Below are positions 22,623 to 30,717 of a stretch of 40,578 bases of DNA, piece by piece. Within the stretch, counting starts at the first letter, position 1, and the number at the start of each line of letters is the position of its first letter. The notes beneath the pieces are model-generated. The model was not told where the DNA came from and did no database searches. It saw only the letters and a program-made list of their open reading frames with translations. The DNA lies in contig JAIUOH010000030.1 of the NCBI GenBank assembly GCA_020161315.1, positions 1 through 40,578 on the forward strand. The letters run 5' to 3'. A program made the translations under genes and the position numbers. Origin of the DNA: Actinomycetota bacterium. GTDB taxonomy: Bacteria; Actinomycetota; Actinomycetes; Actinomycetales; Microbacteriaceae.

Positions 22623-23966
22623 CTAAGGAAGCAAACGGTTCGGCCCGCGGAACAGGTACGTCGTTTCGCGAATCGAGGGCTGGTGCAGCATGAGCATCAG
22701 CACGCGGTTCAGGCCCATGCCGAAGCCACCGTGGGTGGGCACACCGTAGCGGAAGAAGTCGAGGTAGAACGACAGCTCTGCCGGGTCCATGCCCTTGGCC
22801 TTCGCCTGCTCTTCGAGCAACTCGACGCGGTGCTCGCGCTGCGCACCAGTTGAGATCTCGGTGCCGCGGTAAATCAGGTCGTAGCTCTTAGTCAGCGACG
22901 GGTCTTCGGCGTTCAGCATGTGGTAGAACGGGCGAATCGACGCCGCGTAGTCGGTCAAGAACACGAAGTCGTGGCCGTACTTCTCTCTAACGTGCGCGGC
23001 GATGCGGCGCTCGCCCTCCGGGTCCATGTCAGCGTCAGCGCGGGGCACCTCGTAACCCTCAGCCTTGACGATCTCTTTCGCCTCGGCGAGCGGAATGCGC
23101 GGGAACGGGCGCGCGGGCACCTCGATCTCGACGCCGAACAGCTTCGAGATCTCTTCGCCGTGCTTCTCTTTGACCGCGGTGAGGCCCGCGACCATGAGCT
23201 CCTCGTGCAGGTTCATGACGTCTTCGTGCGACTCGACCCAGCTCATCTCGGCGTCGATCGAGGTGAACTCGGTCGCGTGGCGCGAGGTGAACGAGGGGTC
23301 GGCGCGAAACGCCGGGCCGACCTCGAAGATGCCGCCGAAGCCGGCAGCCTGCGCCATCTGCTTGAAGAACTGGGGGCTCTGCGCGAGAAACGCCTTGCCC
23401 TCGAAGTACTCAACCTCAAACAGCTCGGCGCGCGACTCTGATGCCGACGCCATCAGCTTCGGGGTCTGAATCTCGATGAATCCGCGGTCAACCCAGACCT
23501 GGCGCAGCGCGTGCAAGAACGTGGTCTGCACGCGGAAGACCAGGTTCTGCTCGGGGCGGCGCAGATCGAGAAAGCGCCAGTCGAGGCGCACGTCGATGTT
23601 CGAATCGTCGGCAACCGGGTTCTCGGGCAGCGCCTTGGTGACGACGGTGATCTCGTCGATCTGAATCTCGACGCCGCCGAGCTTCACGCGCTCGTTGTGC
23701 TGCAGCTCGCCGGTAACAGTCACGAAGCTGCCGTGGGTCAGCTCTGAGATGGTGAGGGTGCGCGGCACGAGAATGTCGCTACGCGGGTTCTCTGGGTCGG
23801 CCTCGCGCAGCACGCCGCCGTTGACCAGCTGCACCGCTCCGCTCTCGTCGCGCAGCACGACAAACTGGACAAACTTCTGGTCGCGCACCTTCTCGACCCA
23901 CCCCGATACGGTGACGGGGCCGTCTTCGCGGGCCGCGAGATCTTTGATCAACACACGCTCTAGCAT
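22623..23966 (-). CDS. aspS: Archaeal-type aspartyl-tRNA synthetase (aspartate--tRNA(Asn/Asp) ligase)
   Basis: A 447-residue class II synthetase of the short archaeal type, lacking the GAD insertion of the roughly 590-residue bacterial AspRS. The anticodon-binding OB domain is residues 1-105; motif 2 surrounds FRADPSFTSRHATEF and motif 3 is HGGFGMGLNRVLMLML. In Actinobacteria this form usually charges both tRNA-Asp and tRNA-Asn, the latter then amidated by GatCAB. The ATG at 23966 has only one base between GGAGG and itself but lies six bases after a TAGACT -10 box, so leaderless translation is the better explanation. Confidence 0.93.
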   Translation of the reverse strand: MLERVLIKDLAAREDGPVTVSGWVEKVRDQKFVQFVVLRDESGAVQLVNGGVLREADPENPRSDILVPRTLTISELTHGSFVTVTGELQHNERVKLGGVEIQIDEITVVTKALPENPVADDSNIDVRLDWRFLDLRRPEQNLVFRVQTTFLHALRQVWVDRGFIEIQTPKLMASASESRAELFEVEYFEGKAFLAQSPQFFKQMAQAAGFGGIFEVGPAFRADPSFTSRHATEFTSIDAEMSWVESHEDVMNLHEELMVAGLTAVKEKHGEEISKLFGVEIEVPARPFPRIPLAEAKEIVKAEGYEVPRADADMDPEGERRIAAHVREKYGHDFVFLTDYAASIRPFYHMLNAEDPSLTKSYDLIYRGTEISTGAQREHRVELLEEQAKAKGMDPAELSFYLDFFRYGVPTHGGFGMGLNRVLMLMLHQPSIRETTYLFRGPNRLLP

Positions 23967-23972
23967 CCCTCC

Positions 23973-23978
23973 AGTCTA
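23973..23978 (-). promoter_or_regulatory. -10 box (TAGACT) of aspS, probably leaderless
   Basis: TAGACT on the minus strand ends six bases before the aspS ATG. The GGAGGG between them is too close to the ATG to act as a normal ribosome-binding site. Confidence 0.55.
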
Positions 23979-24031
23979 CTGGCGCACGGTGGGGCGTTGG
24001 CACGCGTGTTGGCGCCACCGCCAGCTCTCAC

Positions 24032-24110
24032 CAAACTCGGTGCCGTTTACCGAACTCGGCGCCTTTGCCGTCATGAACTGGGCCGAGTTCGGTAAACGGC
24101 ACCGAGTTTG
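24032..24110. repeat. Perfect 29-bp inverted repeat (palindrome E)
   Basis: Arms 24032-24060 and 24082-24110 are perfectly complementary over 29 bp (internal motif AAACTCGGTGCCGTTTACCG), with a 21-base loop. It lies between divergent aspS and the histidine phosphatase gene and overlaps no gene. Confidence 0.9.
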
Positions 24111-24198
24111 CGGGTAATAGGTCGGGTATATGTGAGGGAGCGCGCGTATTGCGGACGCCCTGCTGGGCATGGCAGGGCGTTCACAGGCGCACAAACCT

Positions 24199-24204
24199 AG
24201 AATG
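24199..24204 (+). promoter_or_regulatory. -10 box (TAGAAT) of the histidine phosphatase gene
   Basis: TAGAAT ends six bases before the GTG at 24211, pointing to leaderless initiation there rather than at the ATG inside the box. Confidence 0.5.
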
Positions 24205-24210
24205 TTAAGC

Positions 24211-24846
24211 GTGAGCGATAAACAGCTGCATTTGGTGCGCCATGGCGAGGTACATAACCCCGAGGGGGTGCTGTACGGTCGGTTGCCGGGATACCGTCTT
24301 TCGACGCTCGGTGAGCAGATGGCAGAGGCTGCAGCGCAGGAGCTCGCGGCGAGCGATCGCGCGGTGGCGAGGATCATTGCATCACCCCTCGAGCGCGCAC
24401 GCCAGTCGGCGGCGCCGATCGCCGAGGCGTTCAACCTGCCAATCTCAATCGACGAGCGCATCATTGAACCGACCAACGCATTTGAGGGCACGGTCGGCCG
24501 CAGCGCGTTCAAGAATCCGCGCTACTGGCACCGCTACTTGAACCCGTTCCGCCCCAGCTGGGGTGAGCCCTACCGCAGCATTGCAACCCGCGTGCGTCAG
24601 GCCATGGACGATGCGTGGGATGCCGAGCGCGATGGCGACATCGTCATGGTGAGCCACCAGGCAGTCGTCTGGGCGGCGCACCGCGACGTCAACGGCGAAC
24701 CACTGTTTCACAACCCCGCAAAGCGTCGCTGCGAGCTGTCAAGTATCACCTCGTTTGAGCGCCGCGGCGGCCGTTGGTTCGAGGTCGACTATCGCACCCC
24801 CGCAGCAGAATTGATGCAGGGATCAATCGACGTGGGGGCGGTGTGA
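24211..24846 (+). CDS. Histidine phosphatase family protein (phosphoglycerate mutase-like)
   Basis: A 211-residue member of the RHG phosphatase family. The phospho-accepting histidine is His11 in HLVRHGEVHNP; the second catalytic histidine is in DIVMVSHQAVVWAA, and arginines IIASPLERARQSA are in place. The enzyme probably dephosphorylates a small molecule; the substrate is unknown. GTG at 24211 is preferred for its leaderless spacing; ATG at 24202 is nine bases upstream in frame. The stop overlaps the tlpA start by one base, so the gene heads the cytochrome c maturation operon, a common actinobacterial arrangement. Confidence 0.88.
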   Translation: MSDKQLHLVRHGEVHNPEGVLYGRLPGYRLSTLGEQMAEAAAQELAASDRAVARIIASPLERARQSAAPIAEAFNLPISIDERIIEPTNAFEGTVGRSAFKNPRYWHRYLNPFRPSWGEPYRSIATRVRQAMDDAWDAERDGDIVMVSHQAVVWAAHRDVNGEPLFHNPAKRRCELSSITSFERRGGRWFEVDYRTPAAELMQGSIDVGAV

Positions 24847-25442
24847 TGCGAAAGCGCGCGGCGCTCGTAGCGGCTCTGGCCCTCTCGCTTGTGCTCGCCG
24901 GTTGTTCTGGTGAGGGCAGCGGCCTCTCTGAACAGTGGAAGCAGGGCGGCGACAAAGACTACGTCGCTGGAGACGGTTCGACCACGTCATTTGCAGAAAA
25001 GGATCGCGGCAGCGCTGTTGCTTTCGCTGGCGTTACCGAGCACGGTGACCAGTTCAGTTCGGAGCAGACGCTCGGCTCGGTGACGGTTGTGAATTTTTGG
25101 TACGCGGGCTGCGCCCCGTGTCGTGCCGAGGCGCCGCAGCTTGTCGAGGTGTTTGATGAGTTTCAGGCCGCGGGCGTGCAGTTTGTTGGCGTGAACATTC
25201 GCGATCAAGAGGCGCAGGCAGTGCAGTTTGCCGAGGAGTTTGGGGTCGAGTACCCGTCGATCATGGACAGCGCGGGCAAGCGCGAGGTGCAGCGCGCATT
25301 CGCTGGCCAGGTGCCGCTGAACGCGGTGCCGACGACGCTCGTGCTCGACCGCGAGGGGCGCGTGGCGCACCGCGTGGTAGGCCAGCTCGCCGCAGCTTCG
25401 CAGCTGCGCACCCTGGTGCAAGAGACCCTCGACGAGGCATAG
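24846..25442 (+). CDS. TlpA/ResA-like thioredoxin lipoprotein
   Basis: A 198-residue membrane-anchored thiol-disulfide oxidoreductase. A lipoprotein signal with lipobox LVLAGCS puts the lipidated cysteine at residue 20. The thioredoxin fold has the active site FWYAGCAPCRAEAP and the cis-proline region NAVPTTLVLD. It is expected outside the membrane, keeping apocytochrome c haem-binding cysteines reduced with electrons from CcdA. Its ATG overlaps the upstream TGA (TGATG), and ccdA follows after nine bases, so the operon is tight. Confidence 0.92.
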   Translation: MRKRAALVAALALSLVLAGCSGEGSGLSEQWKQGGDKDYVAGDGSTTSFAEKDRGSAVAFAGVTEHGDQFSSEQTLGSVTVVNFWYAGCAPCRAEAPQLVEVFDEFQAAGVQFVGVNIRDQEAQAVQFAEEFGVEYPSIMDSAGKREVQRAFAGQVPLNAVPTTLVLDREGRVAHRVVGQLAAASQLRTLVQETLDEA

Positions 25443-25451
25443 GTCGCACAG

Positions 25452-26219
25452 ATGGGGCTTGAAGAAACGGTCGCCGGCGGCGGGCTGCTGCTGGCATCAC
25501 TCATCGCGATGGCGGCGGGCCTCGTGTCGTTTTTGTCGCCCTGCGTGCTGCCCCTGATTCCCGGCTATCTCGCATACGTCTCTGGGATTGCCGACGTGAA
25601 CGCATCTAAAGCGGCAGACCCTGCCACCGCGAAACGCGGCGAGCGCCGCCGCATGGTGCTCGGCTCGGTGCTGTTTGTGCTCGGTTTCTCGGTCGTATTC
25701 CTGCTTCTGAATATTCTTATCGGTTCGGTCGGCCTGTGGCTCTGGGACTGGCAAGATCTGATCGTTCGCGTCATGGGCGGCGCGCTTATTGCGATGGGTC
25801 TCGTCTTCATGGGGGCCTTCTCGAAGCTGCAGGGCACCACGCGTCTGAAGCTGAAGCCCCGCATCGGTTTGATCGGTGCGCCATTGCTCGGCGTTGTCTT
25901 CGCGCTCGGCTGGGCGCCTTGCATGGGGCCAACGCTCGGCGTAGTGATGTCGCTCTCGCTACAGGCTGGCTCGCTGGGCCGAGCCTCGGTGCTCGCGCTT
26001 GCCTACTGCCTCGGTCTCGGCCTGCCGTTCGTGCTCGCCGCATTCGGCTTCGGCTGGATGACTCAAACCATGACATTCTTCAAACGGCATATTCGTGCCG
26101 TCAATCTCATCGGCGGCGGCCTGCTGATTCTCATCGGCCTGCTCATGGTGACCGGAATCTGGGGTCAGATCATGTTTTCCCTGCAGGCGGTGATGGCGAA
26201 CTTTGGCACGATCCTCTGA
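25452..26219 (+). CDS. ccdA: Cytochrome c biogenesis protein CcdA
   Basis: A 255-residue polytopic membrane protein of the CcdA/DsbD-beta type with six hydrophobic segments. The two conserved cysteine motifs are visible: FLSPCVLPLIPGYL in the first helix and GWAPCMGPTLG in the fourth. It carries electrons from cytoplasmic thioredoxin to the extracytoplasmic TlpA/ResA protein. Its end overlaps the annotated resB start by 17 bases if the TTG is used. Confidence 0.94.
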   Translation: MGLEETVAGGGLLLASLIAMAAGLVSFLSPCVLPLIPGYLAYVSGIADVNASKAADPATAKRGERRRMVLGSVLFVLGFSVVFLLLNILIGSVGLWLWDWQDLIVRVMGGALIAMGLVFMGAFSKLQGTTRLKLKPRIGLIGAPLLGVVFALGWAPCMGPTLGVVMSLSLQAGSLGRASVLALAYCLGLGLPFVLAAFGFGWMTQTMTFFKRHIRAVNLIGGGLLILIGLLMVTGIWGQIMFSLQAVMANFGTIL

Positions 26220-27975
26220 TTCACACGGTAATTCACACGGTAATTCGCGCGGCAAGAAGCCAAGCGGGACGGCCGCGACAGGCCGCCCCGAAGACTACGA
26301 TGACGGCACGCTCGGCGCATCGGCCGCGGTCGACGGCACCGGCAGAGTGAACTCGCCCGATCTCGGGTTCGTCGGCTATCTGCGTTGGTTCTGGCGCCAG
26401 TTGACCAGCATGCGCGTGGCGCTGATCCTCTTGCTGTTGCTTGCTGTCGCAACGATTCCGGGATCACTCGTGCCGCAGAACGGTGCCGACCCCAACGGTG
26501 TGCGCCAGTACGAGCTTGACCACCCCGACCTCTATAAGGTACTCAACGCGTTTCCGATTCAGGCCTTCGACGTCTATTCGTCGGTCTGGTTCTCGGCGAT
26601 CTACCTGCTGCTGTTCGTTTCACTGATCGGCTGCGTGCTGCCACGCATCGCGCACCACTGGAAGGCGCTGCGGGGCAAGCCACCGCGCACGCCCGCGCGT
26701 CTGCAGCGCATGGCGGGTTATGCCGAGCAGCGCATTTCGAACCCGAGCGCCACCACCGAAGAGCGCGAGGCGTTCGCCGAGCGCGCGATCCTCGAGGCGC
26801 ACAAATTGCTGCGCACCCAGCGCTACCGAGCCGAGATTCAGCGAGTTGAGGCGACGAAGCGCCGCAGTGCCGAGGTGTCGGTTTCTGCCGAACGCGGCTA
26901 CCTGCGCGAGACCGGCAACCTGCTCTTTCACATTGCGCTCGTCGGCGTGCTGCTGAGCGTTGCCCTTGGCGGTCTTTTTAGTTTCAATGGGCAGCGCGTG
27001 CTGGTTGTGGGGGAGTCGTTCTTTAACCAGCTCATCGACTACGACTCGGCAAACTCGGGCACCTACTTCAACCCCGCGACGCTCGAGCCGTTTGCACTGA
27101 CGCTCGACAAGTTCGAGGTCGACTACGTCACCGAGAAAGACAATAACGAGCAGGCGCTCGGGCAGGTCAAGGAGTATCGCGCGCACGTGACGCTCGAAAC
27201 CCCCGATGGCGAGACCCGCGAAGAGATCATTCGTGTGAACCACCCGCTGCGTGTGCACGGTTCACCCGTGTATCTGATCGCCAACGGCTACGCGCCCACG
27301 GTGACCGTGCGCAACGCCGAGGGCACCGTCGTCTACAGCGAGTCGATGCCGTTTATTCCGCAAGAGGATCGCAACCTCACCTCGCTCGGCGTGATCAAGG
27401 TGCCGTTTGGTCTGACTCGTGACGGCGAGCCGACACAGCTCGGCCTGCGCGGATTCTTCTACCCGACAAAGGCCGAACTCGACACGGGCGCGTTTACCTC
27501 GGTGTTTCCCGACCTGAAGAACCCCGTGCTCACGCTCGACGTGTTCGCGGGTGATCTTGGCATTAACGCTAATGAGAGCGGCGTTGCCGTTCCGCAGTCG
27601 GTGTACAAGCTCGACACAACCAACATGGAGCAGCTCACCGGACGCGCGGTCGACAAGAAATCACTCGAGATGAGGATCGGCGACACGCTCGACCTGCCCG
27701 ACGGCATGGGCACCATCAGTTTTGAGGCCGCACCGCGCTACGCATCGTTCGATGTGATGCGCAACCCCGCGCAGCAGTGGATTCTGATCTCGGCCCTCGC
27801 CGCGGTGCTTGGCCTGCTGTCATCGCTGTTTGTGCCGCGCCGCCGCATGTGGGTGAAAGCTGTGCTGACCGACGACGGCGTGCTGCTGCAGTACGCGGCA
27901 CTCGCTCGCGGCGACGACCCGACGCTTGAGCGCGCGGTCGAGCAGCTGCGCGAGCTGCACCGCGAGCGGCTGTAG
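26203..27975 (+). CDS. resB: Cytochrome c biogenesis protein ResB (Ccs1)
   Basis: A 590-residue system II cytochrome c synthase component. Hydrophobic helices are at SMRVALILLLLLAVATIPGS, a second at about residues 125-150, a third at LLFHIALVGVLLSVALGG, and one near the C-terminus (ILISALAAVLGLLSSLFVP); a large extracytoplasmic domain lies between the last two. TTG at 26203 overlaps ccdA, and the first 20 residues contain an in-frame SHGN repeat from a 12-bp duplication (26220-26243), so GTG at 26347 is an alternative start. ResB works with CcsA/ResC, whose gene normally follows; here an insertion sequence begins 6 bp after the stop. Confidence 0.92.
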   Translation: MARSSDSHGNSHGNSRGKKPSGTAATGRPEDYDDGTLGASAAVDGTGRVNSPDLGFVGYLRWFWRQLTSMRVALILLLLLAVATIPGSLVPQNGADPNGVRQYELDHPDLYKVLNAFPIQAFDVYSSVWFSAIYLLLFVSLIGCVLPRIAHHWKALRGKPPRTPARLQRMAGYAEQRISNPSATTEEREAFAERAILEAHKLLRTQRYRAEIQRVEATKRRSAEVSVSAERGYLRETGNLLFHIALVGVLLSVALGGLFSFNGQRVLVVGESFFNQLIDYDSANSGTYFNPATLEPFALTLDKFEVDYVTEKDNNEQALGQVKEYRAHVTLETPDGETREEIIRVNHPLRVHGSPVYLIANGYAPTVTVRNAEGTVVYSESMPFIPQEDRNLTSLGVIKVPFGLTRDGEPTQLGLRGFFYPTKAELDTGAFTSVFPDLKNPVLTLDVFAGDLGINANESGVAVPQSVYKLDTTNMEQLTGRAVDKKSLEMRIGDTLDLPDGMGTISFEAAPRYASFDVMRNPAQQWILISALAAVLGLLSSLFVPRRRMWVKAVLTDDGVLLQYAALARGDDPTLERAVEQLRELHRERL

Positions 27976-27981
27976 CGCGGC

Positions 27982-29268
27982 GGGGGTTATAGGCCAAAAA
28001 GAGTGGATGGAATCCCGATCTAGCCGCATGATCACGCGGCAAAACAGGGATCGTTAATGTCCGGCACGATTAACCGTGCCAAACAGCCCCCACCCCTCCC
28101 GATGCGTGCTATGCGACCTCCCCCTGGTAAAGAACGGGCGAAACACCGCCGGGAACCAACGCTGGAAATGCCAAAACTGTGGCGCATCATCGGTGCGGAA
28201 GCGGCCCGATCTGACCAGACACTTCCAGCTCGATTCGTTCCTGAAATGGGTCCTCGGGAAGGCGTCCCAACCCGAGATCACCCGCACACACACCGGCCGC
28301 ACGTTCCGCCGCAATACCGCCTGGTGCTGGCGCGTCACCCCACGCCTTCCCGCCGTCACGATCCCACCGAAATACGTGATCATCGACGGCACCTACATCG
28401 GTGACTGGTGCCTACTCGTCGCGACCGACGACCAGCAGACCCCTCTCGCTTGGCAGTGGTGCGCGACCGAGTCACAGGCCGCATGGGAGGCGCTCCTGAA
28501 ACAGGTCCCCGCCCCGCTGGTCGTGATCTGTGACGGCGGTACCGGGGTGCGGGCCGCCATCCGGGAGCAATGGCCCGATACCCTCACGCAACGCTGCATC
28601 TTCCACGTCTGGCTGAACCTCAGAACCCACCTCACCCTCAACCCGCGCACCCCTGCCGGGCAGTCCCTGCTTAAAATCGGGAGACGACTCCGACAGGTAC
28701 AGACCACCGACGAAGCAGTCGCCTGGTTGCAGCACCTCAACGACTGGCACACCCTCTACGGGCACCTCACCCGGGAGCGCTCTTACGCGAAACGACGCCT
28801 CCCGGGAGGGCTGTGGGACTCACCCACCGGGAAGAAGTGGTGGTACACGCACGACCGGCTCAGGAAGGCGTACAACCTCCTCATAGAACTCCAACGCCGG
28901 GACCACTTGTTCACGTATTTGAAGGTCGGTGGGCCCAAGACCACGAGCCGACTCGAGGGTGGGGTGAACGCGGTCATCAAAGAAGCGCTCCGCCTACACC
29001 GGGGCATGACAATCGAGCACCAGAAACGTGCCGCCGAGTGGGTACTCATCGAACGTGCGCAGCTTCTACATACCGCCAACGAGATGATCACGGAAGCAGC
29101 GGTCACCCCACCCCAGCAACGGCGTCCACAGTTCACGGAACCAGACCCAGGACCACAGCTCTACGACACCGGGCTCAGCGCCGCTGAAGGACTCTGGACA
29201 AGGTCCGGGTGGGGCGGTAGGAGCTAGACACGCCCAACGCCATCCACTCTTTTTGGCCGGTAACCCCC
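27982..29268 (+). mobile_element. IS1249-type insertion sequence (IS256 family)
   Basis: A 1287-bp element bounded by 29-bp inverted repeats (27982-28010 and 29240-29268) that differ at two positions; the shared core is GGCCAAAAAGAGTGGATGG. One intact transposase gene fills it. The 8 bp outside each end (AGCGCGGC on the left, GGTTCTTG on the right) do not match, so no target duplication is visible. It starts 6 bp after the resB stop and ends about 30 bp before the tRNA-Ser terminator. Confidence 0.88.
28076..29227 (+). CDS. IS1249 family transposase
   Basis: A 383-residue DDE transposase of the IS256 family, IS1249 group. It starts with the characteristic zinc ribbon, Cys10/Cys13 (RCVLCD) and Cys32/Cys35 (WKCQNCGASS). 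The catalytic core shows the first Asp in VIIDGTYIGDW, the second in VICDGGTGV, the C-x2-H helix RCIFHVWLN typical of IS256, and a late Glu in RLEGGVNAVIKEAL. GTG at 28076 gives the full zinc ribbon. The frame is intact, so the element may be active. Confidence 0.92.
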   Translation: MPNSPHPSRCVLCDLPLVKNGRNTAGNQRWKCQNCGASSVRKRPDLTRHFQLDSFLKWVLGKASQPEITRTHTGRTFRRNTAWCWRVTPRLPAVTIPPKYVIIDGTYIGDWCLLVATDDQQTPLAWQWCATESQAAWEALLKQVPAPLVVICDGGTGVRAAIREQWPDTLTQRCIFHVWLNLRTHLTLNPRTPAGQSLLKIGRRLRQVQTTDEAVAWLQHLNDWHTLYGHLTRERSYAKRRLPGGLWDSPTGKKWWYTHDRLRKAYNLLIELQRRDHLFTYLKVGGPKTTSRLEGGVNAVIKEALRLHRGMTIEHQKRAAEWVLIERAQLLHTANEMITEAAVTPPQQRRPQFTEPDPGPQLYDTGLSAAEGLWTRSGWGGRS

Positions 29269-29300
29269 GGTTCTTGAGAAATCCCGCCCGGCAACGCAAA

Positions 29301-29324
29301 GACCCCCTCCGCAAGGAGGGGGTC
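29301..29324 (-). terminator. Terminator of tRNA-Ser
   Basis: A perfect 10-bp stem, GACCCCCTCC/GGAGGGGGTC with a 4-base loop, followed on the minus strand by TTTGCGTT, six bases past the tRNA 3' end. Confidence 0.85.
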
Positions 29325-29329
29325 TGCCG

Positions 29330-29417
29330 CGGTGACGGCGGGATTTGAACCCGCGGTAGGGGGTTACCCTACACAACATTTCGAGTGTTGCACCTTCGGC
29401 CGCTCGGACACGTCACC
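29330..29417 (-). tRNA. tRNA-Ser (anticodon CGA)
   Basis: An 88-base class II tRNA. The acceptor stem is GGTGACG/CGTCACC with discriminator G; the D-arm contains GAGCGGCCGAAGG; the anticodon stem CAACA/TGTTG holds the loop CTCGAAA (anticodon CGA, reading UCG). The long variable arm TGTAGGG-TAA-CCCCCTAC is diagnostic for serine tRNA, and the T-arm is GCGGG-TTCAAAT-CCCGC. CCA is not encoded. Confidence 0.95.
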
Positions 29418-29485
29418 GCCGACAAGCTTACGAGAAACCCCACTCAAATGCGAATCGAGCCACTCCGAGACAGAACTACGGCGTG

Positions 29486-30118
29486 TCACTCACTCTCGAA
29501 TACGCCCGACACTGAGGCACTCACTGTGATCTCAGACACCGAGACCTCGGCTCCGCCCGACGCATAATCAGCGGCCATTGCTCGCATCATTGACCCACCG
29601 TGTCCGGGGCCCTGTGCCCCGTCTGAGATGCTCACCACACGCACAATCTTCTCGCCGAGCGCGTCAGCGTAATCATCGGCAACCTCGCGCGCTGCACCGA
29701 CCGCCGCCTTGCGGGCCTCTCGCTCACGCACTCGCCGTGTCGCGTCGGTAAGTGCCCAGATCACGCTCGTCTCGGCTCCAGCGCTCGAGAGCTCCTCGAC
29801 AAACGCACCAACCAGTGCCAGATTCGACAGCTTGACGCGAACGCTGCTCGTGGTTACGTGCTCGATGAGCACTTTCTGCCCTTTGCCCTCTTGATAGCTT
29901 TTACGCGCCCAGGTACTCGGGGCGTCGGCCGAGTACCAGGTGGCGTCGCCGCTGTCACGGAGCTGCTGCGCCCTGGCGGCGATCCAGTTGTGCAGCGCAG
30001 TAGCGTCGGCGATGCTTCGGCCGCGATCGGCAGACGCGATCGAGATGCGGGCGGTCACGGTCGCGCGCTCGGCACGGGTAAACGTCTCATGGGTTCCGGT
30101 GGCGTGTATCTGAGGCAT
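29486..30118 (-). CDS. SIMPL domain-containing protein
   Basis: A 210-residue protein with the SIMPL (DUF541) pattern: an N-terminal ARISIASADRGRSIADATAL strand-helix, a middle HVTTSSVRVKLSNLALVGAF and the late REREARKAAVGAAREVADDY helix followed by GEKIVRVVSIS. There is no clear signal peptide, so this version is probably cytosolic, unlike periplasmic relatives. Function is unknown in bacteria (some relatives protect against oxidative stress). ATG at 30118 lies six bases after TAGCGT, a possible leaderless -10 box (30125-30130). Confidence 0.82.
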   Translation of the reverse strand: MPQIHATGTHETFTRAERATVTARISIASADRGRSIADATALHNWIAARAQQLRDSGDATWYSADAPSTWARKSYQEGKGQKVLIEHVTTSSVRVKLSNLALVGAFVEELSSAGAETSVIWALTDATRRVREREARKAAVGAAREVADDYADALGEKIVRVVSISDGAQGPGHGGSMMRAMAADYASGGAEVSVSEITVSASVSGVFESE

Positions 30119-30124
30119 GGCCTC

Positions 30125-30130
30125 ACGCTA
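30125..30130 (-). promoter_or_regulatory. -10 box (TAGCGT) of the SIMPL gene
   Basis: TAGCGT on the minus strand ends six bases before the ATG at 30118, consistent with leaderless transcription. Confidence 0.4.
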
Positions 30131-30147
30131 CACCCGGCTACGAACAG

Positions 30148-30717
30148 TTAGCCCAGAAGTTCAGGCAAATGCGCTGAGACAAAGTCGAACAGCTGGCGAC
30201 TCTTCGACACGACGACGCCATCCCACTCGTCTTGGGTAGTCGAACTGTCGGCAAAGTCAGACGGCACCTTAAACAGCTGTAGCGGCACTTCGAGGCGCTC
30301 ACACACCACCGCATAGGCGTAGCTCTCCATGTCGACGAGCGTCGCACCGAGGGCCGAGATCGAGGCGCGCTGGGCATCGTCCTGCACAAATACGTCGCCG
30401 GTTGCGATGGTCGCGGTGTTTGGGGCAAGAGTCTGGCCGGCGGGCGTAATCTTTGGCGACGGCAGCGAGTAGTCGTGCTGCACTACCCCTGTCACCTGGT
30501 AGACGGTGTCGAGGCGCGCCTCATCGCCGATCGCCCCGGCGGTGCCAAGCACGACAACGCGCGAGATCGCCCCTGGTTCAGCCGAGAGCAGCGCCTGCGA
30601 GAGCGAGAGCGTTGCATTGATCTTGCCGACGCCGGTTACGAGGTGCGGCACCCCCGCCTCGGCAAAGCATTCGGCTTCGTCTGCATGAGCGAAAACGAGC
30701 AGCGTTGTTCCGGTCAC
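30148..30717 (-). CDS. Nucleosidase of the MTA/SAH nucleosidase (Pfs-like) superfamily
   Basis: A 189-residue nucleoside phosphorylase-fold enzyme. Family landmarks are VTGVGKINATLSLS near residue 30, VVVLGTAGAIGD, the ribose-binding VDMESYAYAVV, and KVPSDFADSST holding the likely catalytic aspartate. It is shorter than E. coli MTAN (232), so exact substrate is uncertain, but luxS lies 0.7 kb away and uses the product of SAH cleavage, which favours SAH/MTA hydrolysis. GTG at 30717 is chosen for its GGAGG six bases upstream; a longer ATG frame to 30828 lacks homology. Confidence 0.8.
   Translation of the reverse strand: MTGTTLLVFAHADEAECFAEAGVPHLVTGVGKINATLSLSQALLSAEPGAISRVVVLGTAGAIGDEARLDTVYQVTGVVQHDYSLPSPKITPAGQTLAPNTATIATGDVFVQDDAQRASISALGATLVDMESYAYAVVCERLEVPLQLFKVPSDFADSSTTQDEWDGVVVSKSRQLFDFVSAHLPELLG

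Noticed and set aside
27974-29276. Target-site duplication of the IS1249-type element
   Set aside because: The flanking 8-9 bp on both sides do not match under either plausible end definition, so I do not claim one.
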